Shown here piece after piece: positions 47,501 to 56,292 of a DNA stretch of 64,000 nucleotides. The stretch is from Sisyra terminalis (taxonomy: Eukaryota; Arthropoda; Insecta; Neuroptera; Sisyridae). Every line of letters begins with the position of its first letter. Positions within the stretch are counted from its first letter, which is position 1. The notes beneath the pieces were generated by a model. That model was not told where the DNA came from. It worked only from the letters and a program-made list of their open reading frames with translations, and did not search any database. The stretch is taken from contig OY292276.1 in assembly GCA_958496175.1 (NCBI GenBank), forward strand, positions 22,400,001-22,464,000, given 5' to 3'. The position numbers and the translations under genes are program-made.

Positions 47501-48139
47501 CTATTTCGTTTAACTGAAATTGAAGGAAAGATTTTAATCGACGGAGTTGACACACAAGGCGTAAGTCTCACTACGGTTCGTTCGAAAATTTCTATAATTC
47601 CTCAAGAGCCGACCCTTTTTACGGGATCTCTTCGTGTAAATATGGATCCTTTTAACGAGTTTTCCGACAACGACTTGTGGAGTGCCTTGGAGAGTGTAAA
47701 ATTAAAACAATGGATTTCGGGCTTTATAACGGGACTCGACACGAAAATTACGGAGGGTGGGCAGAATTTTAGCGTTGGACAAAGGCAATTGATTTGTCTT
47801 GCTCGGGCGATTTTACGTAATAATCGAATTTTAGTACTGGACGAAGCGACGGCCAACATTGATTCCCAAACTGATGCTCTTATCCAGGAAACGATTCGGG
47901 TTAAATTTGCATCGTGCACGGTTATAACGATAGCGCATCGTTTGAACACGGTAATGGACTCGGATCGAGTGATTGTCATGAAAGATGGCCAAATCGTTGA
48001 ACTAAATCATCCCTATTGCTTACTCCAAAACACCACTGGATTCTTTTACCAAATGGTCAAAGAATCCGGTAAAAGTACTTTGGAAAATTTATACACAATA
48101 GCTGAGAAAAGTTATAATCAAAAAATTAATAAAAAATAA
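38483..48139 (+). CDS. ABCC-family (MRP4-like) ABC transporter, nine exons
   Basis: This is a full ABC exporter of the plasma membrane. ABCC4-type proteins use ATP to export organic anions, conjugates and cyclic nucleotides; the substrate here is unknown. Exons: 38483-38559, 38641-38886, 39018-39222, 42113-42335, 42396-43779, 43832-44138, 46639-46789, 46863-47093 and 47148-48139. All junctions are GT-AG and keep frame, giving 1271 residues, the usual length for an ABCC without TMD0. NBD1 has Walker A GPVGSGKSS (444-452), LSGGQ (534-538), Walker B ending D558 with D559 in place of the catalytic Glu, and H591. NBD2 has GRTGAGKSS (1047-1055), FSVGQ (1149-1153), D1173-E1174 and H1205. The degenerate NBD1 site is normal for ABCC proteins. 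The ATG at 38483 is the first in frame. No C-terminal PDZ-type ending is seen. All motifs look intact, so the gene is probably functional. Confidence 0.9.
38641..38886 (+). CDS. Transporter exon 2 (elbow helix, TM1)
   Basis: Encodes the WTWRIFYKGYKKHLNNCDLY segment that precedes TMD1 in short ABCC proteins, the region equivalent to the W...L-F-x-G-x-K-x-x-L box, and the start of TM1. It is preceded by CCTTTTAG and ends AG|GTGATT in phase 2. Confidence 0.88.
39018..39222 (+). CDS. Transporter exon 3 (TM1-TM2)
   Basis: Encodes PLYPIFLGKLLSYF (end of TM1) and a second membrane segment around YAIGVILCSLLFTLFFH. It ends IYRK in phase 0 at donor AAG|GTAACT, a conserved position in the family before the ALRL segment. 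Confidence 0.9.
39223..40436 (+). other. Transporter intron 3, first part
   Basis: AT-rich intron. A 62-codon + frame at 39996-40184 (MSTKSFKPTDDRVVRV...) has fairly balanced composition but no domain I recognise and no splice context linking it to the transporter, so it is not called as a gene. Confidence 0.5.
40437..41370. mobile_element. Two Penelope-like element 3' ends, head to head
   Basis: A long inverted repeat has a left arm at about 40474-40815 (read on -) and a right arm at about 40990-41365 (read on +). The arms match from the coding part out to the terminal phrase GGTAATGTTTATTGTGT. Each arm encodes a decayed GIY-YIG nuclease, the C-terminal domain of Penelope-like elements. The - arm reads IYKIKCSS, a stop, then KKFYICQTGREN. 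The + arm reads TGIYKTKYGSFEKFYIGQTV and, after a frameshift, YEKHMFRKPSLTTYLNHLCD. No reverse-transcriptase sequence is present. The spacer is about 180 bp. The insertion is inside intron 3 of the transporter. Confidence 0.75.
40451..40479 (-). ncRNA. Degenerate hammerhead ribozyme motif
   Basis: On the - strand CTGATGA (40479-40473) is followed by GACAG (40471-40467), a 7-base loop, CTGTT (40459-40455) pairing with it, and GAAT (40454-40451). That is the order of a hammerhead core (CUGAUGA, stem II, GAAA) with the last core base changed. Hammerheads are known in Penelope-like terminal repeats, which is where this lies. The changed core suggests it is inactive. Confidence 0.5.
41371..42112 (+). 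other. Transporter intron 3, last part
   Basis: AT-rich intron ending in a long T tract and TTTTACAAG before exon 4. No gene is supported inside. Confidence 0.55.
42113..42335 (+). CDS. Transporter exon 4 (TM3-TM4)
   Basis: Starts ALRLNHVSLSG and contains GQMINLLSNDVNRFD, a family-conserved cytosolic loop of TMD1. Two membrane segments follow (around FTILMCTYIMYCQIG and AVLGISVLILFFPLQ). It ends CAA-G|GTAAGA in phase 1. Confidence 0.9.
42336..42395 (+). other. 60-bp intron 4, in frame and free of stops
   Basis: GTAAGA donor and TTTGAATTTAG acceptor. Removing it joins FFPLQ to GYFGQMTSFYRSRT, which is what the family has at this place; keeping it would insert KRYKNCKKLANVIIYFLNLG with no stop. 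The removal is therefore called, although the frame alone does not demand it. Confidence 0.85.
42396..43779 (+). CDS. Transporter exon 5 (TM5-TM6, NBD1, linker, TM7)
   Basis: The largest exon. It carries the TDERVRIMNEII...IKMYTWEK loop, TM5-TM6, the complete NBD1 (Walker A 444-452, Q-loop in ASQEPW, LSGGQ 534-538, LLDDPLSAVD, H591), a charged linker (about residues 633-670) and the first helix of TMD2. It ends SY-TG|GTAAAA in phase 2. Confidence 0.92.
43780..43831 (+). other. 52-bp intron 5
   Basis: GTAAAA donor and TTTTTTTAG acceptor, close to the minimum length for insect introns. Splicing completes the Trp codon of SYW. Retention meets TAA at the first codon and would end the protein after NBD1 and TM7. 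Confidence 0.85.
43832..44138 (+). CDS. Transporter exon 6 (TM8 and loop)
   Basis: Encodes an extracellular loop with one N-glycosylation sequon (NFT), TM8, and the LHNDLLTATVCAPLQFFHKS...ILNRFSKDLGAADEELP loop, which is highly conserved in ABCC proteins. It ends CLK|GTGAGT in phase 0. Confidence 0.92.
44139..46638 (+). other. Transporter intron 6 (2.5 kb)
   Basis: AT-rich with long A and T runs. No gene or recognisable element was seen; the 64-codon frame at 45512 is not supported. It ends ACACTTTCAG before exon 7. Confidence 0.6.
46639..46789 (+). CDS. Transporter exon 7 (TM9-TM10)
   Basis: Encodes VVLTLINSCTMCVILNTW and IPITVVGSYFCLVLHIYL, then SSRNIKRLEAS, which matches the family's TSRxVKRLE. 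It ends in phase 1 at CTTCTT|GTAAGT. The spacing between LPNSVMDCLK of exon 6 and this exon matches the family, so no exon is missing. It contains internal GT-AG pairs but reads well as one exon. Confidence 0.88.
46863..47093 (+). CDS. Transporter exon 8 (RSPVFSH loop, TM11)
   Basis: Follows TTAACGTTTCAG. Encodes RSPVFSHLNASIHGLATVRA and EFDNHQDLHSGAWY, both hallmark ABCC loops, then the TM11 region up to FLFFDS. It ends in phase 1 at TCAA|GTATTA. Confidence 0.9.
47094..47147 (+). other. 54-bp intron 8, in frame and free of stops
   Basis: GTATTA donor and TTTGTAG acceptor. Removal gives FFDSSISGSLVGLAITQ, which keeps the family's short spacing before GLAIT. Retention would insert 18 hydrophobic residues in the TM11-TM12 turn. 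The donor is weaker than the others, so this call is a little less certain than for intron 4. Confidence 0.75.
47148..48139 (+). CDS. Transporter exon 9 (TM12, NBD2, C-terminus)
   Basis: Encodes GLAITQ...LQWGLRQITEVENQMTSVERI, then the complete NBD2 (GRTGAGKSS 1047-1055, PQEPTLFTG Q-loop, FSVGQ 1149-1153, LVLDEATANID, H1205) and a polar C-terminus ending QKINKK. The catalytic Glu of NBD2 is present. Stop at 48137-48139. Confidence 0.92.
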
Positions 48140-48140
48140 A
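48135..48140 (+). terminator. Candidate poly(A) signal overlapping the stop codon
   Basis: AATAAA spans the TAA stop. It would imply a very short 3' UTR; other A/T-rich signals further on are equally possible. Confidence 0.3.
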
Positions 48141-50689
48141 CATAATTATTTTATATCACAGAATTAAATTCATTATTTTCTCTCCAATACATTATCAGTT
48201 TAAAGACCATGGTTTGTCGTTTACTTAGGCTATTTATACACAATGTTCTTTTATTTTCTTTCTAGTCATTTGTCATTTTGGACATTTGTGGTTGTGGCCT
48301 AGTCTCAGATCCCCACATAAGGTAATCTAATTTAAATGAAAATTTGTTGTTAATATTGACATTGAGTAATGGGACGTTTCCGGTGTTTACTTTTTTCTTT
48401 TTATTACTATATGACTATATATAAAAAAGAAAATTCATACGTAACACAAAACTAATGACCGAAAATTACGATTTTGTATTTTTTCGTACATTTTCGAATC
48501 AAAAAAGGTTATACTTTAAACAAGCGTTGACAAGAATAAATGAACGAAAGTGGAGGCACCTTTTATAAATGATGTTGACAGAAAATGGAAAAAAGTAAGT
48601 ATATTTGCAAGAGCAGTAAAATATTTAATGAAAAATGTATTTCTTAATACTAACCATGTTAACGTAAGTTTAGTTAAAACAGTAGTTTTGATATTTTTTA
48701 AATAACCAGATCCTTTAAGTTTCCATTATTCATATTTTAATATTATATATAGCGATACTTTAATTTTTCTAGTAACTGTTGTAACAACTCTAAATAAATA
48801 AAATAACAATAGTATTCAGTTAACTACTTGCACAGTAAAAATTATAAAAAATAATTTTAGAAAAATGTTAATTTTTTCTTAACTCTAAATTATTTAGAAA
48901 ATTTTTCACTATAAAGTGTGTTATTTAAATACATTTTTGCTTCTATAATAATTATAAAGACGTATCTACGTATTTAGTTCTTGGTATATAAAAGTTTAAA
49001 AGCTCTGTCCTCTTATAAGCTGGATTTTAAAAGAATTAAGTTTTCAGGTCGGCACGTATTTTTTTTTTGTATATGACTAGGCAGCATTATTCACAGACTT
49101 TTCCGATTTTACAATTTTTGTATTTAAAGGTTTATATTGAAGTTGGTATTTGGTATTAGATTTTGACAATTTTTTTGCAGAACAAGGTTATCAATGAACT
49201 TGGTCTCACGTAAATTTAAGAAATTAAATTTTCGTTTAAAAAAAATATAATAAGGGTAGATTAATGACTTGAATAATAAAGGTAGAATAAAATTCGTTAT
49301 CTCAACCGTTAGAATATGTTTATTGGAATTTTTTTAGGATTCGCAAAAGTACCTTCACAAAACTATTTTAAATGTCTTTCCATTCCCGGAAAATCATGGA
49401 TGGAAAATCATTTGTAGAAAATCATTTGTACAAATAGTGAAATTATGTCATTATAAATTGTTACCAAGGGTTCTCGATGATTTTTTTAAAGAGTTTTTTC
49501 TTTGTTGTAACAAATTTCTTTAGTTAAAATTTTCCAGAAATTTAAACCGAGAAAAATGACAAAACGCGATCTTAAAGTATAATTATTAAAGTATAAGATT
49601 CCTCCAAGTATGCCTTTTTTCTTAAATCTAGTTAAATTTCTTGGAAATCTCAAAAATTTTACTTAACTTAATTTTTACTTTGAGAATCAAAATTGTTTTT
49701 GTGGGAAAGTTCTGAGAAGTCAGTAAAGAATATTCTTAAGAATTATGTCACGATACATTTACCTACTATACTTATGTGTGCTTTATTCTGTGTTGCTTCT
49801 GAGCGTACCTACTAAGATAAAATATTAAAATAAGAATTCTATGCTTATTCTTTATTGGTATTAAGTACTTAGGGCTGATATTTTCACACATAGATTTATC
49901 CAATATTCAACATTTTTAATAAAAGATAGAGAAAACGTGCATAACTTCAATTAAAAATCGTTATATGAGCAGAATAAATATGTATAATTTATCTATAAAG
50001 TCGTTATCTTAAGAATATGGTTTATCTATTCACGAGTAAAAAACCAACACTTATTATAAACACTTCTTTAGCTAATTACAACTATCTCAGAAAATAAACT
50101 TTTTTAAATTTCTAACATCGAAATAGAATATTAACCAGCAAATATTATCTTATATTTAATTCAATCGTTAAAATAATTTAAAAAAATATATAACATATTT
50201 CAATGAAAATTAAAGTAAATGAGATTAAAGTAATTATGTTTTTAATGTTGTTAAAATACTCTTTCTAATTTTCCATTTCAAACAACACATAGTTTCCACA
50301 TAATTTCTATTCGTATAGCTTTGCTGGTAAATAAATTTAATTTGAAATTATAATGCTCATTCTTATGTGAAATTAATTGCATTAGACTAATATCCTCTAG
50401 TTTATATACCAACCGTTTTGTTATGAAAACTTTCTAACTTGTAATTGTGATTCATTACACATTATTATTTAGGTACCTAGTTCAAATATTGGATAATTTT
50501 TAAAATTGCTTGCAACTTGTAATTATTTTGTCCGTTTTCTTGGATTTTAAATCATTTTTCAAATGGATGAATTGAAATACTGTATTCACTTAATATTTTA
50601 GATTCATGATCACGGAAAGTAGTAACACATTCAAGTAATTTAGACGTCCCTCTTAATAAAAGCGTAAACCCTTGATCAAAATAAAATCA
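48141..50689. other. AT-rich DNA downstream of the transporter
   Basis: No second transporter copy and no other gene was seen. Three near-identical GGAAAATCAT/GTAGAAAATCAT words lie at 49387-49430. Otherwise only homopolymer-rich sequence. Confidence 0.5.
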
Positions 50690-50960
50690 AAAACCTTCAC
50701 ACTAAATGAACAAATACGAGGTAGAGTGGCACAAGGATCTATTTTAATATTAAGGATATTAAAAACTATAACCAAAACCCTAGGTACATTTTCAATAGCC
50801 AAATACACAAAAAACTTCGGATAAACTCAATTATGTACTGCGCGAAGAACATAAAAAAGCGATTCCATGATAAACTAAAGGAATGTATCATAGCTAACTG
50901 CAATAACTTTCTATATCTAAGTACTGGCCACAAAACGACTGAGGCACAAACGACCATAAG
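50690..50960 (+). pseudogene. LINE reverse-transcriptase fragment
   Basis: One frame reads SKTFTLNEQIRGRVAQGSIL. This has the form of the conserved non-LTR reverse-transcriptase motif (a short loop, then RGVxQGSxL), here with V-A-Q-G-S. The following frame is broken and the YADD box is not readable. Short, so uncertain. Confidence 0.4.
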
Positions 50961-51414
50961 AGTAAAGTGATACTAACGACAAAGTAAAGGTATTGAAGTT
51001 ATAGTGAAAACTTAAAGAGGGAACAAAAAAGTTAATCTAAACCCTCACTATGCAAAACAACAGTTTGTTGATCAAGTAATAAATTATTAATTAAAAATTA
51101 ATGATCCCTATTTTGCATTTTTATTTTTTACTGTAAGTAGGTATATAATTTTTCTAAAATTTTTGAATTAACAAATATTTTTATTGTTTACGAATATATA
51201 AACAAATATTCTTGAAAGTTTCTATTGCATATGTTTGAATTAAGGGCATGGAAGCATGTTTTTTATTTTTTATTCAACTGGTGAATTTATATGTAACATT
51301 ATTTTATAATAGCTACCAATCAGCGCTTTCAATCCTATAAAAACCCTCTGATTCATTGCAATACGGTACTATATACCTTCAGGTTATGTAGTTGGTCGTA
51401 AACATTAGGTATCT
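50961..51414. other. AT-rich DNA, nothing recognised
   Basis: No supported feature between the LINE fragment and the dispersed repeat. Confidence 0.5.
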
Positions 51415-51730
51415 AGTCGCTAAAACATTTGAACATTATGTTCGCAATTCATTGCTTGACGTCGTTTTCTTACTTCTCGTTTGCCCCAACCAAAGTAGTA
51501 AGATTTTATAATTTTCTGTTGAATTTTCCCTAATTAATTAGTAAAGTAATTATACAATTCATTTTTCAAATCTCAACCAAAAACTAGAAGGGAGAGGGTA
51601 AAAAAGTAAGAACTATGTAAAAGCTCTTCCAAAAATGTTTCGTTGCGATTGCACAAGGGTGCGGAAAATATGAAGGAAAACAGGCATTATTGTTCGCAAA
51701 CATTTTGTTTGCTACAATGTGCGGCCGGCC
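51415..51730 (+). mobile_element. Dispersed repeat, copy B
   Basis: Second copy of the family at 10399-11064, in the opposite orientation. It matches the 3' part of that copy's open frame and the non-coding tail, through TGCGGAAAATATGA and TTTGTTTGCTACAATGTGCGGCCGGCC. It ends at GGCC, followed by TTA. The open frame is not preserved. The rest of the element is missing or unrecognisable upstream. Confidence 0.6.
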
Positions 51731-53618
51731 TTAGATAGGAATCAGGCGTGATTTAGCGTAAAGCAGATTTACTAATTGCCTGAGAAAAGATCCTGCTTTT
51801 AGCGATAAGTATTTATATTTATCGATTAAGGACAAATTATATTTTTGTACATATATCATCGTTCGCAGCTGTCATGTTTTAAAACTTTTCCAGATTTTAG
51901 TACGTTATTAGTAAAAATATACTTTTAAAAACATACGTTAGTAACGATGTGTGATAGTTGGATTCTTAATTTTTTTTAGTATGGAATGTCCTTATATAGT
52001 TGATAAATTTTATTAAAAGCTAACTGAAAAACTCAATTTAAAATAAAAATAAAAAAACCAAAATGGTTATTAAAACTCAAGTGATAACAGTAGGTGTGTT
52101 TATCTCATTTTTTTTTTAAACGAAACTCGAAATTCACTCGAGAATTATGAACATTCAAATGGGTAGTTGGAAGGACTTACGGAGTTGACGGATTTAAAAA
52201 TAAAAGGAAAAGAAAACAAACAGAATGACGAAGAAAAAAAATGAAAAATGAACAGAAAACGTTGGAAAGTTGACGATGGTGCCGTATATTTTTTGAATGG
52301 CGTGTTTTGAGGATGTGAAGAGGAGATGAATGAAAAATATAAGGGGCTGCAAAGCCGGAGGGGAACTCTCATAAACAGTTAACAGCATATCATAGACACG
52401 TCATTTGTTATTAATTGAAAACATTCTGCCTCGCCAATGTCAGCCAAGCTGTTGTATTGGTTATTTTCAGAGAAAGTAGAACTTCATACTGCGAGAAAGT
52501 TCATTTGAACAAACAACCGAGGTGGCTCGTTAATCGAATGGCCGAACGTCCGGAAATAACAACGAGTCCTAGTTGAACTTTTGTGAAGAGGAAGTATTAT
52601 CCGAATGAAATGACGAAATGACGATAATGTAAAATATGCTCGATGAAATTACACCAGTTGCATGTCTAGTGGCCACTATTATTATTACCAATTTGTTCAA
52701 GTTTCGAATAGATAGAGAAATTATTTATTTATCCAAGCCAAGCGCCTAACTTGACGGCGGTCAAACATGAAATGCATATAAATGAATACTTGAAAGGTTC
52801 ATTTCGCTCCAAGAGTAAACGATACCTCATCCTTCCATGCCCGATGCTCGCGAATAGGACAAAACATATCAGACAACACCATCGTTTCGTCAATTATAAA
52901 TGAAGCGTAAGTAAGCTCAAAACGCTTTTATTACGTGGAGATGAGCTTTAAAGTTTAAATCAAGACAGTGTCGGTGGGCTTCTGTTGAACACTTCAACCT
53001 AACTGACGTGATCATGGTTAAATAATGATCAAAAAAAAAAAAAAAAATTCTTCAACTCATGCAAGATTCACATTGGCAATTCTTTCAATCAAACAAAAAA
53101 AGTCGAAAACTGAAATCGGCAAGTCTATAATTTCATTTAATTATGCACAAAACGTCCATTTCGCTCATAGTCGTAGAGCACGGACAATCTACGCGACATA
53201 TAATCTGATTTAATGCTTTCCATTTGTGCTCGACATCGTTAAAAATAAAAAATACACGAACGACACAAGCCATTGTTTTAAAATTCGTTAACGTTAACTG
53301 CAATGCGTTATTTTTACATAATCATTTACATTAACCCCAATGATTTCAAATGAAATTTTCGAAAATCTTAAATTACCCAATTTTCACTAATAAAATTATC
53401 AAAATTTAAAACTTTTTTTATTTATTTAACCTTTATGTCGTCATATCAAAAAAATATATATAAAATATTATGAAGTTAATTTTTAAAATATTTGTTAAAT
53501 TCCTTTGAATTGACGTTCGATAATTGCATGGAGTCAATATAAATACAGGAAAGTTAAAAATTATGAGGATCTTGAAGAGAGAAATGTCCCTTTACATCAT
53601 CATGAAGAACATTGTAAC
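51731..53618. other. GC-richer block, no gene seen
   Basis: 52130-53320 has more G/C and CpG and fewer homopolymers than the rest of the right half. It looks like unique, possibly conserved non-coding sequence. Short frames on both strands have no recognisable domain. Confidence 0.4.
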
Positions 53619-54819
53619 GAGCAAGATCACGTCAAGTGGGCCCCCCATTTTTCACTTGACCATAAAAATTAAGTCCATGTATTTTTTTCATAAGTAGTTA
53701 GTATGAAAAATTGATCCCCCAAACGATTTTGAATAATTTTAATTTTAACAACAGTTTTTTTTACAATGAAAATTGTAGATACTTTTAATTAAAAATTCGA
53801 TTTTAAATCAACCGTTAATGATAAATTATTGAAATTTTCAGGATTTACTGTCAAATATATATATTTTAAGAAAAAATTAATAACTAAAAATTATTTGTTT
53901 TTATCATATTGTTAATTAACTTTTAAGTGAACAAATGAAAATTTCATTGGTTTCTCGGTCAAAATTTGAAGTTTTTTTTTATCAGCCACATGCGTTATTT
54001 TTCTAAGCTTAAGATTTCGGAAGAAAATTTCACTGCTCGCGATTAGCTTAAACAATATGAATTTATTTATCACAGCGCGCTAGGCGGCAAGCGTTGTCAT
54101 TGATTATTGTCAATTGATTATTCATTAATATTCGCTGTTCAATGTAATAATAGAAAATGATATTATTGCATTGTTTATATAACATTTTTACAAGGATAAA
54201 ATTTCTCTATTAACAAAATGAATCATTTAAATAATAATAATAATAAAAATTCGTTAGATAATTTTATTTTTAATTGTTATTTGTAATTATAATTAATCGA
54301 AGCTGTAATGTAGTCTGACGCTGGGATGCGCGGTGTTCTGACAGCACTTGCCACCCGGCGCGCTGTGATAAATAAATTCATATTGGTTAAACTAATCGCG
54401 AGCAGTGAAATTTTCTTCCGGAATCATAAGCTTAGATAAATAACGCATGTGACTGATAAAAAAAAAAACCTAAAATTTTGACCGAGAAATCAATGAAATT
54501 TTCATTTAACTTAAAAGTCAATTAACATTATGATAAAAAACAAATAATTTTTAGTTATTAATGTTTTCTTAAAATATATATATTTAACAGTAAATCCTAA
54601 AAAATTCATTAATTTATCATTAACGGTTGATTTAAAATTGAATTTTTAATTAAAAGTACCTACAATTTTCGCTGTAAAAAAAACTGTTGTTAAAATTAAA
54701 ATTTTTCAAAATCGTTTGGGGGATCAATTTTTCATACTAACTACTTATGAAAAAAATGCATGAACTTAATTTTTATGGTCAAGTGAAAAATGGGGGGTCC
54801 ACTTGACGTGATTTTGCTC
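53619..54819. mobile_element. 1.2-kb foldback element with 480-bp inverted arms
   Basis: The left arm 53619-54098 and right arm 54340-54819 are inverted copies of each other at roughly nine bases in ten by eye, with few gaps. The outer ends are GAGCAARATCACGTCAAGTG and then a run of C/G. The inner ends are CACAGCGCGC...GGCAAG...GTC. The 241-bp spacer is AT-rich and has no open frame of note. No transposase is present. This is a non-autonomous long-TIR (foldback-type) element; its superfamily is not recognised. Flanks GTAAC and TAATG do not give a clear duplication. Confidence 0.8.
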
Positions 54820-55439
54820 TAATGGTACAACTAGCTTAATTGTTTTATTGATATAGTTGAGTATCCGCAGGATCGTAATGTTTCTTTCAGGCCCTGTTTC
54901 CGAAAAGATTCCATACTTTTCACCAGATCTATTGAAATGCACCAGCCAGGAGAAGCTAGCGACTTTTAAAATACCGAGCTTACCGAATCAAGCTCATAGA
55001 GATACAGTGTAGAGAGCTCATGTTGTATATAACCAATTATTTCTTCATGGTCTAACATTTCACCTCTAATTTCGAAGATTGTTTTTTATCTACCTAAGTC
55101 GGTCATACGTTTAGTGGCGACAACCATTTCGATCGAGTTTAAGAAAAGAAAGGATTTCGGAATCCAATACGAGGTTAAAATAAGTTAAACTTGAGTCTTC
55201 TATACTACACTTTTGTGATCCAGCCACGATGGTAACCATCGTCATAATTTTTTTTTTCTCGATTTTAATTTATTAATTGTTAGTGTTGATTTTCGGAATA
55301 GCAGTTGCCGCTCAAAGTTAATCCTCTTATTTTTTGAGCACAATTATTTGTATAAAGAACACGGCGTTTGTGAAACAATAATATATCCAAGGACCTCAAA
55401 TTTTCGACGTAATAAGAGATTTACCAATTCGTCTCAACA
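54820..55439. other. Unrecognised flank
   Basis: Moderately AT-rich. No coding frame, RNA or element end is supported. Confidence 0.45.
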
Positions 55440-55930
55440 TACAATTAAAGAACGTGGTTCAATTTATTAATTTAAAACGAATCAGAACCAAAAATGAAAA
55501 ATTGGCAAGTAAAAGTTCAAAATGTCTCATTATGATGAAAATTGCGTCCAACAGCCAAAGAAATTTAATAGTTGGAAAGTTGAAACTTGAATTTCAGGAG
55601 CAGTCGCTAAAATGCTGTATCTACATTTTAGCACTAAATGAATCGGAAACCAAGATCCTAAGAAAATAAGATTTTTAAAATGAGATGATGGAGATGAATG
55701 AAAAAAATGTAAATGGACGAATCGAGTCTTAAATAGGAAGTTTTGAGTAGAGTCAACGAAGAAAAAATAATCATTGATATGATGACAAGTAGAAAAATCA
55801 ATCATTGGAGGGACCAAAAAATCATTGGAAGGACCACATTCTCAGTGAAAAAGGATTAATACTTGATTTTGTGGAAGAGAAACCGGAAGAACCCCAGAAA
55901 CTTGAAAAAAACGAATAGAAAACTTAAATT
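55440..55930 (+). pseudogene. LINE reverse-transcriptase C-terminal remnant
   Basis: A 71-codon frame ends EQSLKCCIYILALNESETKILRK. This matches the LINE phrase LLKCxIxSVxLYGSETWTLxK near the end of the reverse transcriptase. After a stop and frame changes it reads EVLSRVNEEK, IGRT and a basic EKRNRKNPR tail, the same C-terminal order as the remnant at 35290-35480. It is dead. The 95-codon frame on the other strand is a shadow. Confidence 0.65.
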
Positions 55931-56212
55931 GCTTAAAACAAGGAATGGGCCCCAATTTTAAGAATCTGATCTTGATTTTACCGGATATTGACGACACTGC
56001 AGGGAGGAATTCAATCCTGAATTATTTCAACTATTCCCACAATCGAATAATAATCAATTTTGGTTTTAATATTTAAGAGATTTAAAGTGGCTGCAAGATT
56101 ATTTTTTTATCAATATTATTATCAATTACTTACAGCTTAAGAAATTACGGAAGTTTATTGTTTTTCCTATTAAAAGTTCAGAATTACGAAAATCCATATT
56201 TCGAAAAATTGT
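55931..56212. other. AT-rich DNA, nothing recognised
   Basis: Probably the tail of the LINE remnant and unrelated flank. Nothing else is supported. Confidence 0.4.
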
Positions 56213-56292
56213 ATTAAACTTGATCCTCACGAGAATCGAACTCAGCACCTTGGAACAGTATGGAATCTTGACTACTTGTCCATAAGTTAGCA
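56213..56292 (-). repeat. tRNA-derived SINE head (second copy)
   Basis: On the - strand an A-box-like TGGACAAGTAGTCAAGATT (56282-56264) and a B-box-like GAGTTCGATTCTCG (56243-56230) have tRNA spacing. The A-box phrase is close to the copy at 13306-13325. The cloverleaf is imperfect. It is better explained as a SINE than as a working tRNA. Confidence 0.55.
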
